Shown here: one piece after another, positions 17,323-26,715 of the stretch
How the letters are laid out: each line of letters starts with the position of its first letter
How positions within the stretch are numbered: the stretch's first letter is position 1
Translations under genes and position numbers: made by a program
The notes under the pieces: generated by a model
Told to the model about the DNA's origin: nothing
Database searches by the model: none
The model's input: only the letters and a program-made list of their open reading frames with translations
DNA from: Clostridiales bacterium
GTDB lineage: Bacteria > Bacillota > Clostridia > Christensenellales > Aristaeellaceae
Length of the DNA: 64,000 nt
Assembly: GCA_004557125.1 (NCBI GenBank)
Contig: SFET01000001.1
Location: 62,001 to 126,000, forward strand
Direction of reading: 5' to 3'

Positions 17323-18080
17323 GTGTGCTCTCCTTCGACCATGTGTCCTACCAGTACCCCAGCGAGGACTTCGACATCATCGACGAGCTGTCCTTCGACG
17401 TGGAGCCTGGCTCCTTCCACTGCATCCTGGGCGTGAGCGGCTGCGGCAAGAGCACCATCTTCCGCATGACCAACGGCCTCCTGCAGCCGAAGAAGGGCAC
17501 CATCTATGTCAACGGCCAGCCCATCTCCGGGCAGAAGCAATACTGCGGCTACATGCCCCAGAAGGATCTGCTCTTTCCCTGGCGCAGCGTGGGCGAAAAT
17601 CTGGCGCTGCCCATGGAGATCGGTCGGAAGCTGAGCAAGAAGGAGCAGAGCGAGCGCATCGATCAGGCGCTCAACGAGGTCGGCCTTGCAGGCTGCCGCG
17701 ACAAGCGCCCCGACGAACTCTCCGGCGGCATGCGCCAGCGCGCGGCCTTCGCCCGCACCATGCTCACAGGCAGCGACCTGCTGCTGCTGGACGAGCCCTT
17801 CTCCGCACTGGACTTCCTGACGCGCATCTCCATGCAGGAGTGGCTGCTGGAGCAGTGGCAGAAGCACCGGCACACCATCCTGTTCATCACCCACGACGTG
17901 GAGGAGGCGCTATTTTTGTCCTCCAGCGTGCTGGTGGTGGAAAAAACGCCCATCCGGGCGCTGAGGGAGATCCCCGTGCCGCTTGACTACCCCCGCGACC
18001 GCAGCGTGCTGGCCAGGCCGGAGATCGTTGAACTTCGCGAAGAACTGATCGGCATGCTCAGAAAGCAGGTGGTGGAATGA
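17319..18080 (+). CDS. thiZ: ABC transporter ATPase for thiamine pyrimidine precursor (ThiZ-like)
   Basis: A 253-residue ATPase of the nitrate/sulfonate/taurine class. Walker A is GVSGCGKST near residues 38-46, the signature is LSGGMRQR near 134, and Walker B is LLLLDEPFSALD near 152. It powers the permease encoded next and the THI5-like binding protein that follows. Four-base overlaps with both neighbours show tight coupling. Family membership alone would leave the substrate open; the TPP riboswitch, thiD and tenA indicate a formylaminopyrimidine-type thiamine breakdown product. Confidence 0.9.
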   Translation: MSVLSFDHVSYQYPSEDFDIIDELSFDVEPGSFHCILGVSGCGKSTIFRMTNGLLQPKKGTIYVNGQPISGQKQYCGYMPQKDLLFPWRSVGENLALPMEIGRKLSKKEQSERIDQALNEVGLAGCRDKRPDELSGGMRQRAAFARTMLTGSDLLLLDEPFSALDFLTRISMQEWLLEQWQKHRHTILFITHDVEEALFLSSSVLVVEKTPIRALREIPVPLDYPRDRSVLARPEIVELREELIGMLRKQVVE

Positions 18081-18832
18081 AGAGGGCCAACAAGGGCAAT
18101 CTGCCCGCAATGATCCTGCTGTTTGTGCTGCTGATGCTGTGGCAGCTGGGTGCGATGCGGCTGAACGCCGCCTACATCCTGCCCACGCCGCTGCAAATTC
18201 TGGAAAAGCTGTGGGAGTTGCGAGGGCCGCTGATGACGGTGCACCTGCCCGCAACCATGGGCGTGACCCTGCTGGGCCTTGCCATCTCGCTGGTGCTGGG
18301 CCTGGGCCTGGCGGTGCTGATGGACGCAAGCTCCCTCTGCCGCAAGGCGCTGTACCCGCTGGTCGTGGCCTCGCAGACCATCCCCACAACGGCCATCGCG
18401 CCACTGTTCGTGCTTTGGTTCGGCTACGGCATCTGGAGCAAGGTGCTGGTGGCCGTGCTGATCACCTTCTTCCCCATCACCATCACCGTGTACGACGGCC
18501 TGCAATCCGCGCGCGTCGAGATGATGGAGCTCTTGCAAACCTACGGCGCCGGCAGGCGGGACATCTTTCTCAAAATCAAGGTCCCCTGCACGCTGCCCTA
18601 CTTCTTCTCCGCGATCAAGATGGCGATTCCGATGAGCATCATCGGCGCGGCCATCGGCGAGTGGCTCGGTGCGCAGAGCGGCCTGGGCTACTTCTCCCGC
18701 CGCATGATGACCCAGCTGGACGGCGCGGGCGTGTTCGCGCCCATCGTGCTCTTGTCCGTGGTGGCCATGCTGGCCGTGGGCCTGATCGCCCTGCTGGAGA
18801 AAGCCGTCGTGCGCTGGCGTGGCGAATTCTGA
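18077..18832 (+). CDS. thiX: ABC transporter permease for thiamine pyrimidine precursor (ThiX-like)
   Basis: A 251-residue permease with about six membrane helices and the EAA-like loop around ELLQTYGAGRRDIFLKIKVP near residues 155-174, which docks the ATPase. It belongs to the BPD_transp_1 family of the SsuC/TauC/ThiX type. It overlaps the ATPase gene by four bases and precedes the binding-protein gene by 20 bases. Confidence 0.9.
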   Translation: MKRANKGNLPAMILLFVLLMLWQLGAMRLNAAYILPTPLQILEKLWELRGPLMTVHLPATMGVTLLGLAISLVLGLGLAVLMDASSLCRKALYPLVVASQTIPTTAIAPLFVLWFGYGIWSKVLVAVLITFFPITITVYDGLQSARVEMMELLQTYGAGRRDIFLKIKVPCTLPYFFSAIKMAIPMSIIGAAIGEWLGAQSGLGYFSRRMMTQLDGAGVFAPIVLLSVVAMLAVGLIALLEKAVVRWRGEF

Positions 18833-18852
18833 TTTAAAAGGAGTGTATAATT

Positions 18853-19830
18853 ATGAAGCGCATTTTTGCGATGATTCTGATCTGCTGCCTGCTGCTGACG
18901 GGCGCATGCCTTGCGGACGAACCCCTGCGTGAACTGGACGTGGTGCTGGACTGGTACCCGAACGCGCTGCACGCCTTCATGTACGTGGCCATCGAGAAGG
19001 GCTACTACGCCGAGGAGGGCCTGCAGGTGAACATCCGCTTCCCCTCCAACGCCAACGACGCGATCTCGCTGGTGGCTGCGGGCCGTGCGGACGTGGGCCT
19101 GTACTACCAGCAGGACGTGATTCAGGCGCGCGCCAACCAAGCCGTGCCGGTCAAGTCCATCGCCGCAGTGGTGCAGGGCCCGCTGAACATCGTGCTGTCT
19201 CTCTCTGAGAAGGACATCACCAGCCCCTCTGATCTCGTGGGCAAGACCATCGGCTACGCGGGCACCGAGCTGTCCGAGGCGCTGATCCGCAGCATCATGG
19301 AGGCCGTCGGGGCCGATTACAGCGACGTGACCATGATCGACGTGGGCTTCGACCTGATGAGCTCCATGACCACCGGCAACGTGGACGCGACCATCGGCTG
19401 CCTGGTCAACCACGAGGTGCCCCAGATGGAGGAGGAGGGTTTCTCCGTCAACTGGTTCGATCTGGACGACTACGGCGTGCCCACCTACTACGAGGGCGTG
19501 TTCCTGGCCAACGACAAGATGATCGAAAATGAACCCGAGGTGCTGGCGGCCTTCCTGCGGGCCTCCGCCAGGGGCTTTGCGGACATGAAGGCCAATCCCG
19601 AGGAGGCGCTTGCCATCCTGCTGGCCAACCAGAGCGCGGAGAACTTCCCGCTGAGCGAGACCGTGGAGCGCAAGAGCATGCAGGTGCTGCTGCCGCTGAT
19701 GGAGACCGATGACGCGGCCTTCCTCAGCCAGTCCGACGCCTGCTGGCAGGAAAACATCGACTGGATGCGCGATCAGGGCCTGATCGACGGCGAAGTATCC
19801 GTCGACGAGGTTCGCGTGAATCTGGACTGA
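18853..19830 (+). CDS. thiY: ABC substrate-binding protein, NMT1/THI5-like (ThiY-like)
   Basis: A 325-residue exported protein. The signal peptide ends near residue 22 (ACLA-D). The mature N terminus reads VVLDWYPNALHAFMYVA followed by EKGYYAEEGL, the hallmark of THI5/ThiY pyrimidine-binding proteins. It should capture a formylaminopyrimidine and hand it to ThiX-ThiZ. The cysteine near the cleavage site does not form a canonical lipobox (it reads LTGAC), so membrane anchoring is uncertain. AAAGGAG precedes the ATG. It is the last gene of the operon and a strong terminator follows. Confidence 0.9.
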   Translation: MKRIFAMILICCLLLTGACLADEPLRELDVVLDWYPNALHAFMYVAIEKGYYAEEGLQVNIRFPSNANDAISLVAAGRADVGLYYQQDVIQARANQAVPVKSIAAVVQGPLNIVLSLSEKDITSPSDLVGKTIGYAGTELSEALIRSIMEAVGADYSDVTMIDVGFDLMSSMTTGNVDATIGCLVNHEVPQMEEEGFSVNWFDLDDYGVPTYYEGVFLANDKMIENEPEVLAAFLRASARGFADMKANPEEALAILLANQSAENFPLSETVERKSMQVLLPLMETDDAAFLSQSDACWQENIDWMRDQGLIDGEVSVDEVRVNLD

Positions 19831-19845
19831 CGCTGCCGGAATATG

Positions 19846-19889
19846 GCGAAGCCTCCCAATGCATTTTTCGCATCGGGAGGCTTCTTTTC
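19846..19889. terminator. Bidirectional terminator after thiY
   Basis: A 10-bp stem (19848-19857 with 19875-19884) extended by an inner 4-bp stem has T-runs on both sides. It lies between the convergent thiamine operon and SCP protein gene. Confidence 0.9.
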
Positions 19890-19905
19890 GGAAATCGCCG
19901 CCAGA

Positions 19906-20340
19906 TCACTTTCCGAACAGCTGCACCCAGTAGTACACGTTGCCGGACTTGACGCAGGCCACGCCGATGGAGCCATAGCTCGCGCGCAGGATGTTGGCGC
20001 GGTGGCCGCTGGAGCTCATCCAGGCCGCCATCACCTTGTCCGCCGTCTTTTGGCCCTTGGCGATGTTCTCGCCGTATGCCCTGGAGGACACCGTGGACCA
20101 CCTCGTACCGTCGGGCCGGGTGTGGCTGAACCTCTCAACGATCTCCCGGGCGCGGATCTGCGCCGCAGCGGTGAGCGCCGGATCCACGCGCAGCGCACTC
20201 AGTCCCAGCTTGGCGCGCTCCTGGTTCACCTGATCGACCACGCTCCGGGCATTCGCCGTCACCAGCGTCGCCGCCTGGGCCGCAGGCGCGGCAAATATCG
20301 CAATCAGTAGAAACAATAGAAGCACTTTCTTCATTCGCAT
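19906..20340 (-). CDS. Small secreted SCP/CAP-domain protein
   Basis: A 144-residue protein with a signal peptide (cleavage near AQA-A, residue 24) and one complete CAP domain of the YkwD type. QVNQERAKLGLSALRVDPAL, RAREIVERFSHTRPDGT, the AYGENIAKG block, WMSSSGHRANIL and YYWVQLFG are in order, with the family's histidines and glutamates. CAP proteins of spore formers are secreted or coat-associated with unknown activity. The ATG at 20340 lies 12 bases after AAGGAG. A far longer in-frame reading upstream crosses tlyA on the other strand and is rejected. Confidence 0.92.
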   Translation of the reverse strand: MRMKKVLLLFLLIAIFAAPAAQAATLVTANARSVVDQVNQERAKLGLSALRVDPALTAAAQIRAREIVERFSHTRPDGTRWSTVSSRAYGENIAKGQKTADKVMAAWMSSSGHRANILRASYGSIGVACVKSGNVYYWVQLFGK

Positions 20341-20389
20341 CGGTGTTTTATACTCCTTCTGTAATGATTTTGAAATATATTTCACCGTT

Positions 20390-20418
20390 ATTTTATATAT
20401 TATATTCATAACTGTCAA
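20390..20418 (-). promoter_or_regulatory. Promoter of the small SCP protein gene
   Basis: On the minus strand TTGACA (20418-20413), a 17-base spacer and TAAAAT (20395-20390) lie in a very AT-rich stretch, 50 bases before the start codon. Confidence 0.75.
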
Positions 20419-20477
20419 GCGAATTTTGGTCATATTCCACATATTTCCATTTATGGAAAGTTCTCCTCTCCAGCGAC

Positions 20478-20506
20478 TTGGCAGGCGCAGAAAACCGGAG
20501 TATACT
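20478..20506 (+). promoter_or_regulatory. Promoter of tlyA
   Basis: TTGGCA, a 17-base spacer and TATACT end 32 bases before the tlyA ATG. The 20341-20538 gap otherwise holds only this and the divergent SCP promoter. Confidence 0.75.
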
Positions 20507-20538
20507 GAAGAAAACGACATGGAAAACGGGAGGAAGGC

Positions 20539-21363
<825 letters not shown>

Positions 21364-21406
21364 AGGCGGCGAGCTCCTCTGCGCACGGAATCGCCTGCAT
21401 CGCACA

Positions 21407-21439
21407 GAAGGGCTCCCCCTAAAGCGGGGAAGCTCTTTT
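21407..21439 (+). terminator. Probable terminator after tlyA
   Basis: An imperfect stem (21409-21418 with 21426-21436, one bulge) is followed by TTTT. The complementary strand could also serve the convergent kinase gene. Confidence 0.6.
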
Positions 21440-21446
21440 GTGTGTT

Positions 21447-22013
21447 TTATGCATTTTCTGTTGAGGTGCCGGCAGAAATCCGGTTCGGCTGCGCCTCAAC
21501 ATCGGAGACCGGACATCCGCAGCGCCGTGCGAGTTCCGCAGCGACCTCCGCCGGGGACATCGCACGCACATCCAGCCGGCCCACGTCCAGGGATGCGTAT
21601 TTGCCCAGATAAGCCAGACTGCGCAGAATCACATCTTCATCGCGCAAACCGCACTCCACATCCCGCCGGAGCCGTTCCCGAAGCACCTCAGCCTCGGCCA
21701 CCAGCGCAAAGCAGTGCAGCCCAACGCCACGCAGATCGAGCCGCGCCAGGATCGCATCCAGGATGGCCTGTTCGGGAATCACCCAGCAGAAGATGATGCT
21801 TTCGCAGGCATCGCAGCGCAGGAAGTTGTTCAGCAGATGGCAGATGTTGTCCAGAACCATCGCCTTCGTCTGCGCATTGACGGTGAAGGGATGCAGATCC
21901 CAGCACCAATCCCCATCCAGGAATGCGCTCCGGGGCAGCCGCCTGTGCAGCTCCCTGCAGGCCGTCGTCTTGCCCACACCCATGGGCCCGGCGACCACGA
22001 TGAGCCGCTTCAC
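21447..22013 (-). CDS. P-loop kinase-like protein of unknown substrate
   Basis: A 188-residue protein with an N-terminal Walker A GPMGVGKTTA near residues 9-18 and the overall form of small AAA_33/zeta-toxin-like nucleoside or antibiotic kinases. DGDWCWDL near 35 could be a substrate or Walker B-like element, and RERLRRDVE near 110 resembles a lid. No specific substrate can be assigned. It overlaps the dus gene by four bases (ATGA) and is translated from the same message, downstream of dus. Confidence 0.75.
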   Translation of the reverse strand: MKRLIVVAGPMGVGKTTACRELHRRLPRSAFLDGDWCWDLHPFTVNAQTKAMVLDNICHLLNNFLRCDACESIIFCWVIPEQAILDAILARLDLRGVGLHCFALVAEAEVLRERLRRDVECGLRDEDVILRSLAYLGKYASLDVGRLDVRAMSPAEVAAELARRCGCPVSDVEAQPNRISAGTSTENA

Positions 22014-22987
22014 TCCCGCTCCGCCTCCTCTGCAAACTCCATGAGCGCCGCCTTTACCTCTCCGGCGCTCTCCAGGGAATTGATGCGCTCACGGAAGCGC
22101 GCCGCACCCCGCATTCCCGAGATGTACCAGGCGATGTGCTTGCGCATCTCCAGCATGCCGCCGCGTTCGCCGTGGAGCCGCTCCTCCAATTCAAAGTGGC
22201 GCAGCGCCGTCTCCACGCGCTGCCTCGGTGTGGGCGGCGTGTAGTCCTCCCCCGAAAGCGCCGCGCGGATCTCCGCAAACAGCCAGGGATTTCCCTCGGC
22301 CGCCCGGGCCACCAGCACCGCATCGCAGCCGGTCTCCTCCAGCATGCGCATCGCATCCGCGCCGCTACGCACGTCGCCGTTGCCGAACACCGGCACCGAC
22401 ACCTGCCGCTTCACCTCACGGATGATGCTCCAGTCCGCACGGCCGGCGTACTGCTGCATGCGGGTGCGCCCATGCACCGCGATGGCCGCAGCGCCCGCCT
22501 GCTCGCAGATCTGCGCCACCTCCACGGCATTGATGTGCTCCGCATCCCAGCCCGCGCGGATCTTCACCGTCACCGGCCGGTCCACCGCGTCCACCACGGC
22601 CCGCACGATGCGCCCGATCTGCCGGGGATCGCGCATCAGTGCGCTGCCCTCGCCGTTGCCGGTGATCTTCGGTGCGGGACAGCCGAAGTTGATGTCGTAG
22701 AAATCGAAGCCCGCGGAGGCCAGATCCTGCGCCGCGTCCGCCATGATCTGCGGATCGCTGCCGAACAGCTGCAGTGCGGCGACGCCCTCGCCGCTCAGGC
22801 GCGTCAGCAGCTCCCGGGCATTGCGGTTCTTGCCGCCGGAGTAGATCCAGCCCTTGGCCGAAAGCATCTCGCTCACGCTCCAGGCAGCGCCCTGCTCGTG
22901 GCACAAAAGGCGCATGGCCGCGTCGCTCACCCCCGCCATGGGCGCCAGCGCCGCGCCCCTCGGCAGCTCCAGTTCTCCGATTCGCAT
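22010..22987 (-). CDS. tRNA-dihydrouridine synthase
   Basis: A 325-residue FMN enzyme that reduces uridines in the tRNA D-loop. Motifs are APMAGVSD near the N terminus, QLFGSDP, the DINFGCPAPKI block with the catalytic cysteine near residue 98, VTVKIRAGWD, the AVHGRTRMQQYAG block and PVFGNGDV. Start: ATG at 22987 with GGAGGGAG upstream; a longer open frame to 23233 crosses its promoter and is rejected. It is not linked here to lysS or the usual folate genes, but shares an mRNA with the P-loop kinase gene. Confidence 0.94.
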   Translation of the reverse strand: MRIGELELPRGAALAPMAGVSDAAMRLLCHEQGAAWSVSEMLSAKGWIYSGGKNRNARELLTRLSGEGVAALQLFGSDPQIMADAAQDLASAGFDFYDINFGCPAPKITGNGEGSALMRDPRQIGRIVRAVVDAVDRPVTVKIRAGWDAEHINAVEVAQICEQAGAAAIAVHGRTRMQQYAGRADWSIIREVKRQVSVPVFGNGDVRSGADAMRMLEETGCDAVLVARAAEGNPWLFAEIRAALSGEDYTPPTPRQRVETALRHFELEERLHGERGGMLEMRKHIAWYISGMRGAARFRERINSLESAGEVKAALMEFAEEAERE

Positions 22988-23021
22988 GGCCGATCTCTCC
23001 CTCCGCACAGCATACCGCAAC

Positions 23022-23050
23022 ATTATAGCATCCCGGCGAAAACTTTGCAA
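23022..23050 (-). promoter_or_regulatory. Promoter of dus-kinase operon
   Basis: On the minus strand TTGCAA (23050-23045), a 17-base spacer and a perfect TATAAT (23027-23022). Confidence 0.85.
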
Positions 23051-23075
23051 CGGCGCGCGGTTTCCCGACAACGCC

Positions 23076-23103
23076 TTGCAATTTGCGCGCTTTCTGCTAT
23101 AAT
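23076..23103 (+). promoter_or_regulatory. Promoter of WG-repeat gene
   Basis: TTGCAA, a 16-base spacer and TATAAT end 26 bases before the ATG at 23130. It is back-to-back with the dus promoter. Confidence 0.85.
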
Positions 23104-23129
23104 TTCTGTTGAAAGCGAGGGAATACCCT

Positions 23130-24173
23130 ATGAAGAGATATGTCGCGATTCTGCTTGCGGCGCTGCTGTGCCTGGCGCCGTGCATGCCCGGCCTGGCCGC
23201 AGAGGACTTCCGCAGCGCGCAATCCATTGACAACTTCTGCGATGGTCTTGCGGCCTTCCAGACGGAGAGCGGCCTGACCGGCTACATCAATTCCCGGGGC
23301 GAGACGGTGATCGAGCCGGTCTGGGACGGCGGCAGCTACTTCTGCGAGGGTCGCGCACGGGTCAAGCGCGGCGACTGCTACGGCTACATCGACGAGAGCG
23401 GCAACATCGTCGTCTCGCCGGTCTGGACGTCCGCGGGAAATTACAGCGGCGGCTACGCCTCCGTCTCCAACGGCACGCACAGCGCGCTGATCGATCCGGA
23501 CGGCAATCTCGTGCTGGAGCCGGAGTGGAACGTGCTGGGCACTTACAGCGAGGGCCTGATCTCCTTCTGCGGCACGGATGCGAGCGGCGACAGCGCCTAC
23601 GGCTACATCAACCTCGATGGCGAGGTCGTGATCGAGCCCCAATGGAAGCGCGCAACCGCCTTCAGCAACGGCCTTGCCATCGTGGAAAGGGGCAAGCTGT
23701 ACGGCTGCATCGACGCCGCCGGCAACGAGGTCATTCCGTTCATCTACGACCACATCGATCCCTTCAGCGAGGGGCTCGCCTGCGTGGAGCAGGAGGATCT
23801 GTGGGGCTACATCGACGAGGGCGGCAAGCTGGTCATTCCCTGCAAGTACGAGGGCGCCGGCATCTTCCGGAAGGACCGCGCCTGGGTCAAGCAGGACGGT
23901 GCCTACCATCTCATCGATTCCCGGGACAACACCATCGGCACGTCCACCTGGAGCAACGTCTACCTGGATTTCGGCAGTAGTGATCTCTCGCGGGTGATCC
24001 AGGATGACAGGATCGGCTACGTGAACCTCGACGGCGAGGTCGCGCTGCGCCCCGTCTACGACAGGGCCACCGGCTTCCGCGACGGCGTGGCCTGCGTTCA
24101 GCGGGACGGCGTGTGGTATCTGATCGATCCGAGCGGCGTGGATCTCCTGAACGGCACGGATACCCAGGCATGA
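23130..24173 (+). CDS. Secreted WG-repeat protein
   Basis: A 347-residue exported protein with a signal peptide (cleavage near LAA-E, residue 24), then eight or nine WG (KWG) repeats of about 35 residues. Each repeat has the form of an aromatic-Gly-Tyr-Ile-Asp/Asn turn, a short GxxVIxPxW strand and a FSxGLAxV strand, for example YGYINLDGEVVIEPQW. These repeats form propeller-like folds with proposed protein-binding roles; no enzymatic function is known. The ATG with GAGGG at 8 bases is chosen over the upstream TTG. It is transcribed singly. Confidence 0.88.
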   Translation: MKRYVAILLAALLCLAPCMPGLAAEDFRSAQSIDNFCDGLAAFQTESGLTGYINSRGETVIEPVWDGGSYFCEGRARVKRGDCYGYIDESGNIVVSPVWTSAGNYSGGYASVSNGTHSALIDPDGNLVLEPEWNVLGTYSEGLISFCGTDASGDSAYGYINLDGEVVIEPQWKRATAFSNGLAIVERGKLYGCIDAAGNEVIPFIYDHIDPFSEGLACVEQEDLWGYIDEGGKLVIPCKYEGAGIFRKDRAWVKQDGAYHLIDSRDNTIGTSTWSNVYLDFGSSDLSRVIQDDRIGYVNLDGEVALRPVYDRATGFRDGVACVQRDGVWYLIDPSGVDLLNGTDTQA

Positions 24174-24223
24174 CGAAAGCGGCGGAGCCACATCGGTTCC
24201 GCCGCCCATCATTTGAAATCGCG

Positions 24224-24958
24224 CTAGTCCGCGCTCTCCCAGCGCAGCGTATAGGGGCCCGTCGCGCCGAACACGCGCAGGTAGTACGTCCCGGCGCCCA
24301 AGCGATCCTCCCGGGAGAGACCGCGAAGGTCGTACTCGGTGAAGCATTCCACCATGTCGCTGTCGTAGAGCGTGAAGATCTGCTGCCCCTCGGCCTCGGA
24401 GTTGCACAGCAGATGCAGCTTCTCGGCGTCGGACGCGATCGCATAGTAGTCGCCGTCGTCGCCCTGCGTCAGCACGCCGCTCACGCGCACGCCGGCGGGC
24501 AGGGGCATCGCGCCGTGATAGTCGTCGTTCTTTTCCGTCTCGTCGCAGGCCACCGCCTCAAAGCTGGCCTTCAGGCGGAAGTCCCCCACCTGCGCCCTGT
24601 CGCCGCAGTAGCGCACATAGTAGGTTCCCGGCTCCAGATAGTACACAAAATCTCCGGTGCCCGGCGCGCCCACGGTTCCGTAGATGTACAGGCTGTCCCA
24701 AGTTTGCAGATCCGCATCCAGAAACTGGAAGGGCAGGCTGTTTAGCGTGGTCTGCACCCGCACCGTCAGCTTTCCCACCGCCTCCGTTTGAATCGGAAAG
24801 TAGTGGTACTCCTGCTCCCGGATGGTCCCATCCACCCATTCCCCGTCCAGCGCAAGCGCATCGTGGTCGATCCGCACCGTATCATCCGCCAGGGCCGTTC
24901 CCGTGCCGGCCAGCAGCGCAAGCGCCAGCAGCATGCAGAGCCATCTCATCCGTCTCAC
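24224..24958 (-). CDS. Secreted protein with two pre-peptidase (PPC)-like beta domains
   Basis: A 244-residue exported protein of unknown function. A signal peptide ends near ALA-D (residue 24). The mature part has two similar beta-sandwich stretches, each ending in a turn like LEPGTYYVRYCG or LGAGTYYLRVFG, which resembles the bacterial pre-peptidase C-terminal fold seen on secreted enzymes. No catalytic domain is present. The start is ambiguous: a GTG at 24958 has GGGAGG nine bases upstream and is preferred; ATG at 24967 abuts that site and ATG at 24949 is too far. It converges with the WG-repeat gene. Confidence 0.72.
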   Translation of the reverse strand: MRRMRWLCMLLALALLAGTGTALADDTVRIDHDALALDGEWVDGTIREQEYHYFPIQTEAVGKLTVRVQTTLNSLPFQFLDADLQTWDSLYIYGTVGAPGTGDFVYYLEPGTYYVRYCGDRAQVGDFRLKASFEAVACDETEKNDDYHGAMPLPAGVRVSGVLTQGDDGDYYAIASDAEKLHLLCNSEAEGQQIFTLYDSDMVECFTEYDLRGLSREDRLGAGTYYLRVFGATGPYTLRWESAD

Positions 24959-25027
24959 GATCTCCATCCTCCCTTGCAAGATTCGCTTCCGTCCTGCGGC
25001 TTCCACTGCGTCCGCCGCGATGCCTTC

Positions 25028-25056
25028 ATTATAGCATTCCCGCGGAAAAATCACAA
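25028..25056 (-). promoter_or_regulatory. Promoter of PPC-like protein gene
   Basis: On the minus strand TTGTGA (25056-25051), a 17-base spacer and TATAAT (25033-25028). Confidence 0.8.
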
Positions 25057-25082
25057 TGCCGTGCAGCTTTTTCCGCAACATC

Positions 25083-25112
25083 TTGCAATTGTACCGTTCC
25101 ATCGTGTATAAT
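25083..25112 (+). promoter_or_regulatory. Promoter of the yqfC-recO operon
   Basis: TTGCAA, an 18-base spacer and TATAAT (25107-25112). The leader of about 110 bases to yqfC contains a GC-rich inverted repeat (25151-25177) without a T-run. Confidence 0.75.
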
Positions 25113-25229
25113 ATCCTTGGATAATTTTAGACATTTCCGCGTTCTTCCCCCGACCGGCCGACGCCCGCCGGTTCGGAACGCCCAGTGCCGCGCATACGTT
25201 GAAGAAAAGACGATCTGCGGGGTGAGGCT

Positions 25230-25526
25230 ATGAAGAACAGGCGCAGCCGGCGCGCGGCGCCTCCGGCGCTGGAGTGGCTGTCGGATCTTTCGGGAAGGAC
25301 GGCGCGCATCACCTCCATCGGCGGACATTCGCTGCTGGTGGAGAACCACTGCGGCATACTGGAGTTCACGCAGGAAAGGATCTCCCTGGCCACGCGCTGC
25401 GGAACCATCGATGTTTCGGGCAGCGGCCTGAGCCTTACGGAGGTGCGCCGGGATGCGCTGGTGATCCGGGGCGAAATTCGCCACGTGGATCTGCCCTGCG
25501 GGGAGGCATGCCGCCATGAACCATGA
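25230..25526 (+). CDS. yqfC: Sporulation protein YqfC (YabP family)
   Basis: A 98-residue protein of the YabP/YqfC family. The central block HSLLVENHCGILEFTQERISLATRCGTIDVSGSGLSL-like pattern and ending in an IRGEI strand is typical. In Bacillus, yqfC and yqfD are forespore/mother-cell expressed sporulation genes. It is first in the operon and overlaps yqfD by 11 bases. Its presence suggests the organism descends from, or still is, an endospore former. The ATG follows GGGTGAGG. Confidence 0.85.
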   Translation: MKNRRSRRAAPPALEWLSDLSGRTARITSIGGHSLLVENHCGILEFTQERISLATRCGTIDVSGSGLSLTEVRRDALVIRGEIRHVDLPCGEACRHEP

Positions 25527-26715
25527 CGTGTGGCTGCGGGTGGAGGGCGCCTATCCCGAGCGGCTGCTGCAGCGGGCGCTGGGGCAGGGCGCGCGCTTTG
25601 CCCGGGTGCGCCGCGAGGGTGCGCGCACGCTGATCCTCGCCACGGATGAAAAGAGCGCGGAGATCGTGCTGCAGCTGTGCCGCAAATACGGTCTGAATCA
25701 CCGTGTGCTGCGCCACGGCGGATGCTCGGCCCTGATGCACCGGATGCGCAGCCGCTGGACGCTTTTGCTGGGCGCGGCGCTGGGACTGGCGCTGTGCTGG
25801 GGCTTTCTGAGCCGCGTCTGGATCATCGACGTCTCCTTCACCGGCTCCGCAGCCGCCCTCGGCAACGAAGCGGCGCTGCGGCGCTGCATCGCGGCGGAGG
25901 GTCTGAAGCCGGGCACGGCCGTCTCGGCGGTGGACGCGGATCTCTTGCAAAAGCGCCTGCTGGCCGAAGCCGGCGATTACAGCTTCATCGGCGTGCGCGT
26001 GCAGGGCGTGCGGCTGCTGGTGGAGGCCGCGCCGGAGGTACCCGCGCCGGAGCTCTACCAAATCGACCGCGCACGGGATCTCGTGGCCGCCCGGGACGGC
26101 GTGGTGGAGTCCGTCACCGTGCACTCCGGCGAGGCCTGCGTGCAGACCGGCGACACGGTGCGCACGGGCCAGACGCTGATCCGCGGCGAGGAGGATATGA
26201 CCAGGGAGGAAACGACGCCGGTGGCCGCGCTGGGCGAGGTCGTCGCGCGCTGCTGGTACGAGGGCAGTGCGGAGGGTGAGATCGAAACCGGGGTGCTGCT
26301 GCCCACCGGAAGATCGGAGCGCGCGTGCAGGCTCCATCTTTTCTCCCTGTCGCTGCCGCTCACGGAATGCGCAAGCTATCCACTGGAAAAAATAGAAGTG
26401 GAGATTTTGCCCGTGGTGGGGCTGTTCCTGCCGCTGGAAATCGTTCGCACCACCCACATCGAGCTCGAGCCGCATCTGCAGAGTGTCGATTCCGCCGCCC
26501 TGCAGGCGCATCTGACCGCGCTGGCCCGGGCAGAGGCCCAGGCCAAACTCGCCGCCGACGGCATCGATTGCGAAATCGCGTCCGGCTGGGAGGACGTTAC
26601 CCAGGACGGCGGCAGGATGTGTGTGCGCGCGGTCTATGAAGTCTATACCGACATCGCCGTTTCTCGGGATGCACTGTCTGAGGAGGTCAACAGAACTTGG
26701 AAAACAGTCAGGTAA
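25516..26715 (+). CDS. yqfD: Sporulation protein YqfD
   Basis: A 399-residue YqfD. A basic N-terminal region is followed by one membrane helix near residues 80-100 and a large extracytoplasmic part with a conserved GVRVQGVRLLVEA stretch near 155-167, typical of the family. It is required for normal spore formation in Bacillus, with unknown mechanism. It overlaps yqfC upstream and phoH downstream by 19 bases, so the three are translationally coupled. Confidence 0.88.
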   Translation: MNHDVWLRVEGAYPERLLQRALGQGARFARVRREGARTLILATDEKSAEIVLQLCRKYGLNHRVLRHGGCSALMHRMRSRWTLLLGAALGLALCWGFLSRVWIIDVSFTGSAAALGNEAALRRCIAAEGLKPGTAVSAVDADLLQKRLLAEAGDYSFIGVRVQGVRLLVEAAPEVPAPELYQIDRARDLVAARDGVVESVTVHSGEACVQTGDTVRTGQTLIRGEEDMTREETTPVAALGEVVARCWYEGSAEGEIETGVLLPTGRSERACRLHLFSLSLPLTECASYPLEKIEVEILPVVGLFLPLEIVRTTHIELEPHLQSVDSAALQAHLTALARAEAQAKLAADGIDCEIASGWEDVTQDGGRMCVRAVYEVYTDIAVSRDALSEEVNRTWKTVR

